Source: Bradyrhizobium sp. 186 (GTDB lineage Bacteria; Pseudomonadota; Alphaproteobacteria; Rhizobiales; Xanthobacteraceae). From it: DNA of 64,000 bases. The stretch spans positions 3,410,001 through 3,474,000 of the forward strand of contig NZ_CP082164.1 in NCBI RefSeq assembly GCF_023101685.1. The letters are read 5' to 3'. A program made the position numbers and the translations under genes. Below are positions 26,312 to 34,266 of this stretch, one piece after another. Position 1 is the first letter of the stretch, and every line of letters begins with the position of its first letter. The notes beneath the pieces were generated by a model that saw only the letters and a program-made list of their open reading frames with translations, did no database searches and had not been told where the DNA came from.

Positions 26312-27442
26312 ATGAATGTACGTTATCGGGTCGAATTGAGCCAAATCGAGCGGGACGAACTGACGGCGATGCTGGGCGGCGGGAAGCATGCTGCCCGCAA
26401 GCTCAAGCGGGCGCAGATTTTGCTGGCGGCCGATGCCGGCAGTTGCGACGCGGAGATTGCCCGGTCTGTCCGGGTCAGCCTGTCCAGCATCGGCCGGACC
26501 AAGCGCCGCTTCGTGGAAGGCAATCTGGAGCGGGCCTTGAGCGAGGAACCGCGTCCGGGCGCAGAGCGCAAATTGACCGGCAAGGAGGAGGCCCTGCTGG
26601 TGGCGACGGCGTGCGCCAAGCCGCCCGCCGGCCGCAAACGTTGGACGCTGACGCTGCTGGCGGACACGATGGTCAAGCTCACCGATCATGACAGCCTGTC
26701 GGGCGAGACCGTGCGTCGCCGGCTGGCCGAGAACGACCTCAAGCCATGGCGCAGGGACATGTGGTGCATCCCCTATGTCGACGGCGAATACGTCGCCCGC
26801 ATGGAGGACGTGCTCGACCTCTACGCCGAGGCGCCGGATCCCGTCCGGCCGCTGGTCTGCTTCGACGAGACCCCCGTCCAGCTCATCGGCGAGGTCCGTC
26901 AGCCGATTCCAGCCGAGCCGGGACAGCGCGAGCGTTACGATTACGAGTACCGCCGCAACGGCACCGTCAATCTCTTCGTTACCTTCGACCCGCATCGTGG
27001 CTGGCGCAACGTCAAGGTCACCGAGCACCGCGCCGCCGTGGACTACGCCTACTGCATGCGCGAACTCGTCGACGTCCATTATCCCGACGCCGACTGCATC
27101 CGCCTCGTGCAGGACAATCTGTCGATCCATACCGCCGGCGCGTTGTATCAAGCATTTGCGCCTGCTGAGGCCCGTCGCATCCTGCGCCGCCTCGAATTCC
27201 ACTTCACCCCGAAACACGCCAGTTGGCTCAATATGGTCGAGTGCGAGATCAGCGTGCTCCAGCGCCAGTGCCTCGGCCGCCGCATCGACGACCCCAAAAG
27301 GCTCCGAAACGAGATCGCAGCATGGCAAAAGCGGCGGAATAAAACCCGAGCCCGCATCAAATGGATGTTCACAACCGACAAGGCCCGCGCCAAACTCGGC
27401 CGCGCCTATCCAGCCACCGCCAAAGAGTCAAAATCACTGTGA
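26312..27442 (+). CDS. IS630-family transposase
   Basis: A 376-residue DDE transposase with N-terminal helix-turn-helix (CDAEIARSVRVSLSSIGRTKRRF) and a catalytic core with D in VCFDETPVQL, D in RLVQDNLSIH and E in LNMVECEISVLQ. AAGGAGG lies 6 bases before the ATG. The stop is 8 bp from the right end of the element. Complete and probably functional. Confidence 0.92.
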   Translation: MNVRYRVELSQIERDELTAMLGGGKHAARKLKRAQILLAADAGSCDAEIARSVRVSLSSIGRTKRRFVEGNLERALSEEPRPGAERKLTGKEEALLVATACAKPPAGRKRWTLTLLADTMVKLTDHDSLSGETVRRRLAENDLKPWRRDMWCIPYVDGEYVARMEDVLDLYAEAPDPVRPLVCFDETPVQLIGEVRQPIPAEPGQRERYDYEYRRNGTVNLFVTFDPHRGWRNVKVTEHRAAVDYAYCMRELVDVHYPDADCIRLVQDNLSIHTAGALYQAFAPAEARRILRRLEFHFTPKHASWLNMVECEISVLQRQCLGRRIDDPKRLRNEIAAWQKRRNKTRARIKWMFTTDKARAKLGRAYPATAKESKSL

Positions 27443-27449
27443 TGAGCCA

Positions 27450-28316
27450 CTAGTCTTCAGGCTTTTTGGGTAGATGGACGATATCGGCGCCATGAAAGGC
27501 CAGGAGCTCTTCCGTGCTTTCGAAGCGCTTACGCGGCATCAAAAGGGGCTTGCCAACCTTTGCCGGATCATTGCGATCGAGAAATTCTCCACCCTGTTCG
27601 GCCAAACGTAAGATATTGTTGAATGCTATTGAATGGTTCTGCAAGGCGGTGTTGCAGTTCTTAAGGAGGATGGCTTCAGCTACGGTCACGGTTCGCTTCT
27701 TGCCATTTTGCGTGAACGTTTTGCGCTCGGCGACAAGCCGCTTGAAGATTGCGATCATGTTTTCGTCCTTCGCCAAGGAGCTCCTTCGGCCGGGCGTGGA
27801 CACGCTGCCCCGGGCATTGGGCCGTTGGTCTAAAGGGCTTGCTTCCGTTGCAGACCCGTTAACTGCCTGCTCCTTCTTGGCCTGCTCTGCTTTTTCCGCC
27901 GCGTTCTTTTGCTTCCAGGCTTCATATTGCGCAGGAAATTGCGACGGACTATTATCGTCGTAATAGATGACGTGCGGATGCTTTATCGCCTCCTTCCGGA
28001 AAAGGCCAGCCTCGTTCATCAACCTCAGAAAGCTCCGGAACGCCCTTGCATTCCCGTCCATCGCGCCCTTCAGGATCTGGCGCACAGACGCCTCTCGCGT
28101 CGAGATCTTGCTCCCATCCTTTAGCAGCTGGGGGCTATCAAAGATCTCACGGATCAGGATGCCCTCGGGCCGCTTCGGTCGCCCCTTTGGATTGCCGGAC
28201 CGACCTTTGACGAACTGCTTATCTTTAGGAGGCCGCTTGTAGCCGACCTCAAATGGCGAATCTGGCAGTTCTGTAAGTGCGGGCCGGGGGTCCGGCGAGA
28301 TAGTGTTGTCGGTCAT
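27450..28316 (-). CDS. DUF5681-containing phage-associated protein
   Basis: A 288-residue protein with the DUF5681 signature YKRPPKDKQFVKGRSGNPKGRPK at about residues 26-48. The family is common in alphaproteobacterial prophages next to ParB-methyltransferase and terminase genes; its biochemical role is unknown. The middle is low-complexity (AAEKAEQAKKEQAV). GGAGG lies 6 bases before the ATG. Its TAG stop straddles the right end of the IS630 element, but the same stop would exist without it. The expected terminase gene downstream is missing. Confidence 0.8.
   Translation of the reverse strand: MTDNTISPDPRPALTELPDSPFEVGYKRPPKDKQFVKGRSGNPKGRPKRPEGILIREIFDSPQLLKDGSKISTREASVRQILKGAMDGNARAFRSFLRLMNEAGLFRKEAIKHPHVIYYDDNSPSQFPAQYEAWKQKNAAEKAEQAKKEQAVNGSATEASPLDQRPNARGSVSTPGRRSSLAKDENMIAIFKRLVAERKTFTQNGKKRTVTVAEAILLKNCNTALQNHSIAFNNILRLAEQGGEFLDRNDPAKVGKPLLMPRKRFESTEELLAFHGADIVHLPKKPED
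27451..27473 (+). pseudogene. 3' end of the interrupted nuclease-like gene
   Basis: After removal of the IS630 element and one TA copy, the codons GTC TTC AGG CTT TTT GGG TAG continue the frame from 25981 without a break, encoding VFRLFG and a stop. The fragment overlaps the 3' end of the convergent DUF5681 gene. Confidence 0.65.
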
Positions 28317-28445
28317 ATGGCCTCCGGATTGGCCGGAGCCTGTCTTACGAAAATGGGGCTTTGGTCTCGCTCACGGAAAATTCGGAACGGCAATTTGTGA
28401 ATGGTAGCGCTGACGCCGTGCTTTGAGGGACAAATACCCGCAGAC

Positions 28446-29741
28446 CTAGGCCGCGCGCTCCTCGGACAATTCCTCAAAGGTCTCGCGCATGGGTTCGAGA
28501 TAGGCGGTCTTTCCCGTATACTGTTCCCAGCGCCGAATTGCGACATCGACATAGCCGGGATCGAGTTCGATTGCACGAGCGCGGCGTCCGGTCTTTTCCG
28601 CGGCAATCAGGATCGTCCCGCTCCCGCAGAACGGATCGAGTATGATTTGACCGCGCTTAGAGCAGTCCTTGATGGCGTCAGCCACGAGCGTCACGGGCTT
28701 GACCGTTGGATGCAGCTTGAGGTCCTCCATGCGTCCTGCGCGCATACTATTGATGCCCTCATAGTCCCAGACGTTGGTTCGATAGCGGCCGTGCTGACCG
28801 AGTCCGAAATTATTGATATGCGTCCCGGACCCATTCTTCCAGACGAAGATCAATTCGTGCTTGGACCGATAGAACGATCCCATGCCTGCGTTGGTCTTGT
28901 TCCAGACGCAGAAGTTCTTCAACTCGGTATAGTGCTGATCGGCGGCTGCTATGATTTCCCGCATGTGCCGCCAGTCCATGCAGATCTGGTGGATTGAGCC
29001 GTCCTTCGAATAGCGGCACAGGAGCTCGAACGATCGGGCAAGAAAGGTCGTGAACTCGGCCTCGCTCATTTCGCCTGAGGCCATGGCAAATTCGCGGTGC
29101 TTGATCGTGCTCGCGCCCGAAATGTTGGTAACGTTGCCGTCAATCCGAACGTTGTATGGCGGATCGGTAAAGATGAAGTCAGCGCTCTCATCGCCGATCA
29201 AAAGATCATAGGCGTGCGGATCCGTAGCGTCGCCGCAGACCAGGATATGCTTGCCGAGCCGCCACGTATCGCCCGGACGGCTGACGGCGTCGCTTTCGCT
29301 CCGTTCCGGAATGCGGTTTTCGGGCTGGTCGCTTTCGTCCCCCACGCCCTCGATGATGAGATCCACCTCGGCGGGCTCAAACCCCGTAAGGTCAACGTCG
29401 AAACCTAGCTCGGCGAGCTGCTTGAGTTCGATCGCGAGGATTTCATTGTCCCATCCGGCCTTTTCGGCGAGACGATTGTCAGCAAGGATGTAGGCGCGCT
29501 GTTCGTCCTTGCTAAGATGCGAGAGACGCACACAGGGCACCGTCGTCATCTTGAGTAACTTTGCGGCCTCAAGGCGGCCATGGCCGGCAATGACCATTCC
29601 GTCATCGTCGATCAGGACAGGATTGTTGAAGCCAAACCGCTCGATGCTCTGCGCGATCTGCTTGATCTGCTTTGCAGAATGCGTGCGGGCATTGGCGGCG
29701 TAGGGCTTCAACAAGTCAATTGAAAGGGGCTCGATCTGCAA
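28446..29741 (-). CDS. ParB-like nuclease domain fused to an N4/N6 DNA methyltransferase
   Basis: A 431-residue phage-type protein. Residues 1-100 are a ParB/Srx-like domain (NARTHSAKQIKQIAQSIERFG, VIAGHGRLEAAKLL). The C-terminal half is a DNA methyltransferase with catalytic TDPPYNV (about residue 191) before SAM-binding DPFCGSGT (about residue 373), the beta-group order. TTG at 29741 is the start, with GGAG 8 bases upstream. No cognate restriction enzyme is adjacent, so it is probably an orphan methylase that protects phage DNA or aids packaging control. Confidence 0.9.
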   Translation of the reverse strand: MQIEPLSIDLLKPYAANARTHSAKQIKQIAQSIERFGFNNPVLIDDDGMVIAGHGRLEAAKLLKMTTVPCVRLSHLSKDEQRAYILADNRLAEKAGWDNEILAIELKQLAELGFDVDLTGFEPAEVDLIIEGVGDESDQPENRIPERSESDAVSRPGDTWRLGKHILVCGDATDPHAYDLLIGDESADFIFTDPPYNVRIDGNVTNISGASTIKHREFAMASGEMSEAEFTTFLARSFELLCRYSKDGSIHQICMDWRHMREIIAAADQHYTELKNFCVWNKTNAGMGSFYRSKHELIFVWKNGSGTHINNFGLGQHGRYRTNVWDYEGINSMRAGRMEDLKLHPTVKPVTLVADAIKDCSKRGQIILDPFCGSGTILIAAEKTGRRARAIELDPGYVDVAIRRWEQYTGKTAYLEPMRETFEELSEERAA

Positions 29742-29838
29742 AGGTTTTCTCCGGGTAAGTTTGCGCTTAAGGCGGCGATTGGCGCCCGGAGAGGTTTTTT
29801 CAGATCAGGCCGCGGAATTCGCTCACGAAAATTAGCGG

Positions 29839-30246
29839 TTACGGAGTGCGCTGGGTGGGAGGAGGAAACTGGCGTTCGATCTCTGCCTCAAAGTCCTCGG
29901 AGTCGATGCAGTACACGATCGGATGAAGCTGCCCGTGCTTCCACAAGGTGTGCTTGTTACGAAGGGTGGTCCAGTCGATATTCAAAAGGCGCTTCCGCGC
30001 CCAGTATGCCAAGAGCCCATAGGCGCGCTCGCTGGGCGCGAGCTCGGCGCACCGCGTCTGCACCGCCCGATCGGCCTTTAGCCGCCTGCACAGCCACGGA
30101 TAAATCCTGTCGATCTGCTCAAGCGTAAAGTCCTGCCGTGCGGGATGGTTCGGTGGGCGACCGCGGACCCTGTGGGTGGGAAGATTGTGCCGGACGAGCC
30201 ATGGTGGATCGTCGTCAAGGTGCTGCTGATCGAACGGAACGCCCAT
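29839..30246 (-). CDS. hypothetical phage-associated protein
   Basis: A 135-residue protein without recognised domains. It contains RVRGRPPNHPARQDFTLEQIDRIYPWLCRRLKAD, an AT-hook-like GRPP followed by a helical segment, and a second aromatic part, AYGLLAYWARKRLLNIDW. ATG at 30246 is preferred because AAGGAG lies 8 bases before it; another ATG two codons upstream is too close to that site. It lies upstream of the ParB-methyltransferase gene in the same direction and probably forms one transcript with it. Confidence 0.6.
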   Translation of the reverse strand: MGVPFDQQHLDDDPPWLVRHNLPTHRVRGRPPNHPARQDFTLEQIDRIYPWLCRRLKADRAVQTRCAELAPSERAYGLLAYWARKRLLNIDWTTLRNKHTLWKHGQLHPIVYCIDSEDFEAEIERQFPPPTQRTP

Positions 30247-30763
30247 CTTCATTTCTCCTTCGGTTCGCTGACCCGGAGAAAGTTAGCTCATTGTGGAGCT
30301 TCAGCAGAACGCCGCTGACTCCGTTGGTAAACGCTCAAATCCGATATTGCGGATTCGGTGCGCTGTGGGGGTAGCGGCCGATTCCAATTGACGAATGTAG
30401 AGGCCTCCCATTGCGTTTTCGAACTCCATCACAACGGCGTGACTAGATGCTGGGTCCCCCACGTATCGGCAGAACGCTCGATGGAAGCTTGGGGCGCTCC
30501 GTTCCGAGACATGGCCGGTGAGGCGATCACAAAGGCATTCTCGCCCCGCTTCGTGATTGGCTTCCCTGCTTCGGCTCCGCAAATTCCCTGTTCTTTGCGA
30601 GAGCATTCCCTGATAGCGGTTAGACATTCCCTGTTATTTTCAGCCTGCGGCTGGCTAAAGTGCGTGTAAGTCTCGGATATACCGCGGTTTTTGCGCAGAT
30701 CTGCAACCCGAACAGGCCGCATCTTTGCTGAAATATTCGCTGTTACGAAGAAACGAAGGTCAG
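30247..30763. other. intergenic stretch at right edge of mobile region
   Basis: About 517 bases without a supported gene between the last phage-type gene and the PaaK-like gene. It contains the TTCCCTG repeat array (30562-30633), described separately. The open frames across it, on either strand, are only translations of the repeats. Confidence 0.5.
30562..30633. repeat. phased TTCCCTG repeat array (iteron-like)
   Basis: TTCCCTG occurs four times in the same direction, at 30562, 30584, 30606 and 30627, with start-to-start spacings of 22, 22 and 21 bases, i.e. about two helical turns. The last three are preceded by A. Even phasing of this kind is usual for sites bound by several copies of one protein, as in replication origins or accessory sites of recombinases. 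It marks the boundary between the phage-type region and conserved genes. Confidence 0.6.
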
Positions 30764-31987
30764 CTACCGTTCGTCCGCGATGACCTTGCCGTCGTTTGGC
30801 AGTGTGCCGGGGCTGACCAGCTCGACCGCGCCGCCGAGTTTTGTCAGCGTGCGCAGGCTGGCGGCGATCTCCTCGTGAAGTGAATCGCTTGGTAAGTCCG
30901 TTTCCGCTTTCAGCGTCATCGCGTCGGTCTCGCCCTGGCGCGTGACGACGAGGCGCAGCCTCCCGAGCGCGGGATGGCGCTTGCCGATTTCGGCGACCTG
31001 CTCGGGACGCACGAACATGCCCTTGACCTTGGTGGTCTGGTCGGCGCGGCCCATCCAGCCCTTGATGCGCATGTTGGTGCGCCCGCAGGGGCTCGTGCCC
31101 GGCAGCGCCGCGGTGAGGTCGCCGAGCGCGAGACGGATCCAGGGATGGTGCGGGTCGAGCGAGGTCACGACGATCTCGCCGACGTCGCCCGGTGTAACCG
31201 GATCGCCGGTACCTGGCTTGACGATCTCCATGATCAGGTCCTCGTTCACGACCATGCCGTCGCGCGCGGCGGTCTCGAAGGCGATGAGGCCGAGATCGGC
31301 GGTGCCGAAGGCCTGGTAGGCATCGATGCCGCGCGCCTTGATCTCGGCCTGGAGCGAGGGCGGGAAGGCGGCGCCCGAGACCAGCGCGCGCTTGATCGAG
31401 GAGAGGTCGCGCCCCGAGGTCGCCGCGGCATCGAGCAATATCTTCAAGAAGTCGGGCGTGCCGCTGTAGCCGACCGGCCGGTAGGCCTCGATCAGCTCGA
31501 ATTGCTGTTCGGTATTGCCGGGCCCGGCCGGGATTACCGCGCAGCCGAGCGCACGCGCCGAGGAATCGAAGATGAAGCCGCCGGGGGTGAGGTGGTAGCT
31601 GAAGGTGTTGAGCACGATGTCATCGGGGCGGAACCCGGCCGCGAACAATGCCCGCGCGCCGCGCCAGGGATCGGCCTGCCGGCCCTCCGGCTCGAAGATG
31701 GGGCCCGGGGAGGTGAAGAGGCGGGCGAACGACCCAGGTGCCGCCGCCACGAAGCCGCCGAAGGGCACGCAGGCCTTGTGCAGCGCCGGCAGTTCCGACT
31801 TGCGCAGCACCGGCAGTCGCGCCAGCGCCGTTCTGGAGGTCACGGCGGCCGGATCGCAGCTCTTGAGCCGCTCGGCATAGGCGGGCGCGGTCATCGCGCT
31901 GCGCAGCACGCCCGGCAGGCGGGAGAACAGCTCGGCCTCGCGCGCGGCTTGCTCGCGCGTCTCGAGGGCGTCGTAATGGGCGGTCAT
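30764..31987 (-). CDS. phenylacetate-CoA ligase-like AMP-forming enzyme
   Basis: A 407-residue adenylate-forming ligase of the PaaK type. The sequence follows that family: LPVLRKSELPALHKACVPFGGF, RLFTSPGPIFEP (phosphate loop), VGYSGTPDFLKILLDAA, YQAFGTADLGLIAFE, and a small C-terminal domain with VKGMFVRPEQVAEIGKRHP. It would activate an aromatic or other carboxylic acid to its CoA thioester using ATP. It lies on the same strand as the liv operon beginning at 40831, but an oppositely oriented epimerase gene separates them. Confidence 0.82.
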   Translation of the reverse strand: MTAHYDALETREQAAREAELFSRLPGVLRSAMTAPAYAERLKSCDPAAVTSRTALARLPVLRKSELPALHKACVPFGGFVAAAPGSFARLFTSPGPIFEPEGRQADPWRGARALFAAGFRPDDIVLNTFSYHLTPGGFIFDSSARALGCAVIPAGPGNTEQQFELIEAYRPVGYSGTPDFLKILLDAAATSGRDLSSIKRALVSGAAFPPSLQAEIKARGIDAYQAFGTADLGLIAFETAARDGMVVNEDLIMEIVKPGTGDPVTPGDVGEIVVTSLDPHHPWIRLALGDLTAALPGTSPCGRTNMRIKGWMGRADQTTKVKGMFVRPEQVAEIGKRHPALGRLRLVVTRQGETDAMTLKAETDLPSDSLHEEIAASLRTLTKLGGAVELVSPGTLPNDGKVIADER

Positions 31988-32073
31988 GGCTGGTCTTTCC
32001 GGGTTGGCATCCGTTGCACGCGGCCGCCGGCATGGGTATCAGACGGCCATGGTCGGGGCGTGGAGAGAGCGCG

Positions 32074-33225
32074 ATGGCGGACGAAGGAATCATTGCGGCA
32101 GACGAGACAGCTGACGTCGTCGCGCGCCTGAAGCGACGCATGGTCGACGAGGCGCTGCCGCTGTGGTCGACCGTCGGCTGGGACGATGCCGCGGGCGGCT
32201 TCATCGACCGGCTGCACCGCGACGGCACGGCGGACGCGGCCACGCCGCGGCGCGTGTTCGTGCAGGCGCGCCAGATCTATTGCTACGCCAAGGCGGCGCA
32301 GATGGGCTGGTATCCGGATGGCCGCGCCATCGCGCTGAAGGGGCTCGAGCACCTGCTGGCAAGAGCGAAGGCGCCGGACGGCCGGCCCGGCTACGTGCAC
32401 CGGCTGACGCCGGAGGGGGCGGTGCTGGATGCGCGGCGCGATGCCTACGACCACGCCTTCATCCTGTTTGCGCTCGCGACCGTCTACGCGCTCGACAAGG
32501 ACGCCCAGGTCCGCGCCGAGATCGATGCGCTGCTCGCCTTCCTCGACGGTCATCTGCGCTCGCCGCATGGCGGCGTCCACGAGGGCCTGCCGGTCTCGCT
32601 GCCGCGCCGGCAGAATCCGCAGATGCATCTGTTCGAGGCGATGATCGCCTGCTTCGACGCGACCCACGATTTGTCGTTCCAGAACCGCGCCGGCGAGTTC
32701 TTCGCGCTGTTCCTCGCCAATCTCTACGACAAGCAGAAGCGCGCGCTCGGCGAATATTTCGAGGAGGACTGGTCGAAGATCGAGCCGGTCAGCGTCGAGC
32801 CGGGCCATCAGGCGGAATGGGTCTGGCTGCTGAAGGGTTTCGAGCGGATCACGGGATGCCCGACCGGGCAGCGGCGATCCGAGCTCCTCGCGACCGCGCT
32901 GCGCTATCGCGATGAGGCCACCGGCTGCCTCATCGACGAGGGAGATGACACCGGCAACATCCGCCGCGGCTCGCGCCGGCTGTGGCCGCAGACCGAGATT
33001 GCCAAGGCGTGGATCGCGCAGGCCGAGTCCGGCGAGGCGGGAGCGGCGGAGGAAGCGCGCGCGGCGCTGGTGCGGCTCGAACGGCATTATCTCAGCCATC
33101 CCGTCAAAGGTGGCTGGTACGATCGGTTCGATCGCGACGGCAAATCGCTGATCGACACCATTCCTGCGTCGTCGTTCTATCATGTTCTCTGCGCAGTCAC
33201 GGAAGCGGAGCAGGTGCTGAGCTAA
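32074..33225 (+). CDS. AGE-family sugar epimerase/isomerase
   Basis: A 383-residue (alpha/alpha)6-barrel protein of the N-acylglucosamine 2-epimerase/mannose-isomerase family. Typical stretches are RRVFVQARQIYCYAKAAQMG, YDHAFILFALATVYAL, QNPQMHLFEAMIACFDA, EPGHQAEWVWLLKGFER and RLWPQTEIAKAWIA, supplying the catalytic histidines. It probably interconverts free or phosphorylated hexoses such as mannose and fructose. ATG at 32074 is chosen because GGAGAGAG lies just upstream. Divergent from the PaaK-like gene, convergent with livF. Confidence 0.85.
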   Translation: MADEGIIAADETADVVARLKRRMVDEALPLWSTVGWDDAAGGFIDRLHRDGTADAATPRRVFVQARQIYCYAKAAQMGWYPDGRAIALKGLEHLLARAKAPDGRPGYVHRLTPEGAVLDARRDAYDHAFILFALATVYALDKDAQVRAEIDALLAFLDGHLRSPHGGVHEGLPVSLPRRQNPQMHLFEAMIACFDATHDLSFQNRAGEFFALFLANLYDKQKRALGEYFEEDWSKIEPVSVEPGHQAEWVWLLKGFERITGCPTGQRRSELLATALRYRDEATGCLIDEGDDTGNIRRGSRRLWPQTEIAKAWIAQAESGEAGAAEEARAALVRLERHYLSHPVKGGWYDRFDRDGKSLIDTIPASSFYHVLCAVTEAEQVLS

Positions 33226-33237
33226 GAGTCTTTTGTT

Positions 33238-33290
33238 TTGACGCGTTTTCTTCACGCGAACCGGTTCCCACTTCGCTTGAAACGCTATAG
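33238..33290. repeat. intergenic palindromic repeat at a convergent junction
   Basis: GACGCGTTTTCTTCACGCG followed by AACCGGTTCC and CACTTCGCTTGAAACGCT is an interspersed intergenic element of the sort common in Bradyrhizobium genomes. It lies between the convergent AGE-epimerase and livF stops and may help end transcription. Confidence 0.5.
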
Positions 33291-34121
33291 CCAGCGCTTG
33301 CGCCGCTTGAAGCTCTTGAGGTTCTTGAAGCTCTTGCGCTGGTCGCCGGCGCCGCCGAGATAGAATTCCTTGACGTCCTCGTTGTCGCGCAATTCGTCCG
33401 CGGTGCCGTCGAGCACGACCTTGCCCTGCTCCATGATGTAGCCGTGGCTCGCGACCGAAAGCGCGGCGCGCGCGTTCTGCTCGACCAGCAGGATGGTGAC
33501 GCCGAGGTCGCGGTTGATCTTCTGGATGATCGAGAACACCTCTTTCACCAGCAGCGGCGACAGGCCCATCGACGGCTCGTCCATCAGGATCATCTTCGGG
33601 CGCGCCATCAGCGCGCGGCCGATCGCGAGCATTTGCTGCTCGCCGCCGGAGAGATAACCGGCGAGCCCGGTGCGCTCCTTCAGGCGCGGGAAATAGTTGA
33701 AGACCATGTCGAGATCGGCACCGACCTCGCGGTCCCTGCGGGTGAAGGCGCCGAGCTTGAGGTTTTCCAGCGAGGTCATGTCGGCGACGATGCGCCGGCC
33801 CTCCATCACCTGGAAGATGCCGCGGCGGACTATCTTGTCGGGATCGATGCCGTTGATGCGCTCGCCCTCGAACAGGATCTCGCCGCGCGTGACCTCGCCG
33901 TCCTCGGTCTTGAGCAGCCCCGAAATCGCCTTCAGCGTCGTCGACTTGCCGGCACCGTTGGCGCCGAGCAGCGCCACGATCGCGCCCTTGGGCACGTCGA
34001 GACTGAGGCCGCGCAGCACCAGGATGACGTCGTCATAGACGACCTCGATGTTGCGCACGCCGAGCAGGGGCGGTGCGGGTACGATGCTGGGGGTGCGAAC
34101 AGCTTCTGCGGTCTGGGTCAT
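33285..34121 (-). CDS. livF: branched-chain-type ABC transporter ATP-binding protein (LivF-like)
   Basis: A 278-residue ABC ATPase. Walker A is GANGAGKST (about residues 53-61), the signature is LSGGEQQMLAIGRAL, Walker B MILMDEPSMGL and the switch histidine region ILLVEQN. It is longer than usual LivF proteins by a basic C-terminal tail (KSFKNLKSFKRRKRW). It works with LivG, LivH, LivM and the binding protein of this operon to import a carboxylate or amino acid. Last gene of the operon. Confidence 0.93.
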   Translation of the reverse strand: MTQTAEAVRTPSIVPAPPLLGVRNIEVVYDDVILVLRGLSLDVPKGAIVALLGANGAGKSTTLKAISGLLKTEDGEVTRGEILFEGERINGIDPDKIVRRGIFQVMEGRRIVADMTSLENLKLGAFTRRDREVGADLDMVFNYFPRLKERTGLAGYLSGGEQQMLAIGRALMARPKMILMDEPSMGLSPLLVKEVFSIIQKINRDLGVTILLVEQNARAALSVASHGYIMEQGKVVLDGTADELRDNEDVKEFYLGGAGDQRKSFKNLKSFKRRKRWL

Positions 34122-34136
34122 GCTTTATAACTCTCC

Positions 34137-34250
34137 GCTGTCGTCGCCCGGCTTGACCGGGCGACCCAGTATTCCAGGGACGCCGAAGCTTCACCGAGAA
34201 GCCGCGGCGTACTGGATCCCCCGCCTTCGCGGGGGATGACGGTTGTGTGT
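34137..34250. repeat. palindromic intergenic repeat between SBP and livF
   Basis: Two hairpins, GTCGCCCGG/CCGGGCGAC at the left and CCCCCGCCTTCGCGGGGG at the right, fill the 145-bp gap between the binding-protein gene and livF. REP-like elements at such positions commonly adjust mRNA levels within transport operons. Confidence 0.55.
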
Positions 34251-34266
34251 GAGGTGAGCGTTAGGC

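Larger units (their letters stand above)
25984..27450 (+). mobile_element. IS630-family insertion sequence with a passenger regulator gene
   Basis: A 1,467-bp element flanked by the TA duplication typical of IS630/Tc1 (25982-25983 and 27451-27452). Terminal inverted repeats of 24 bases start GTGGTTCATCACAGTG on the left and, read inward, GTGGCTCATCACAGTG on the right, one mismatch in the outer 24. Inside are the transposase (26312-27442) and a divergent small winged-helix-like gene (25992-26273). Both ends lie within a once continuous nuclease-like gene. Confidence 0.88.

Noticed and set aside
30562..30633. CRISPR-like array
   Set aside because: The repeats are only 7 bases with 14-15-base intervals, much too short for CRISPR, and no cas gene is present.
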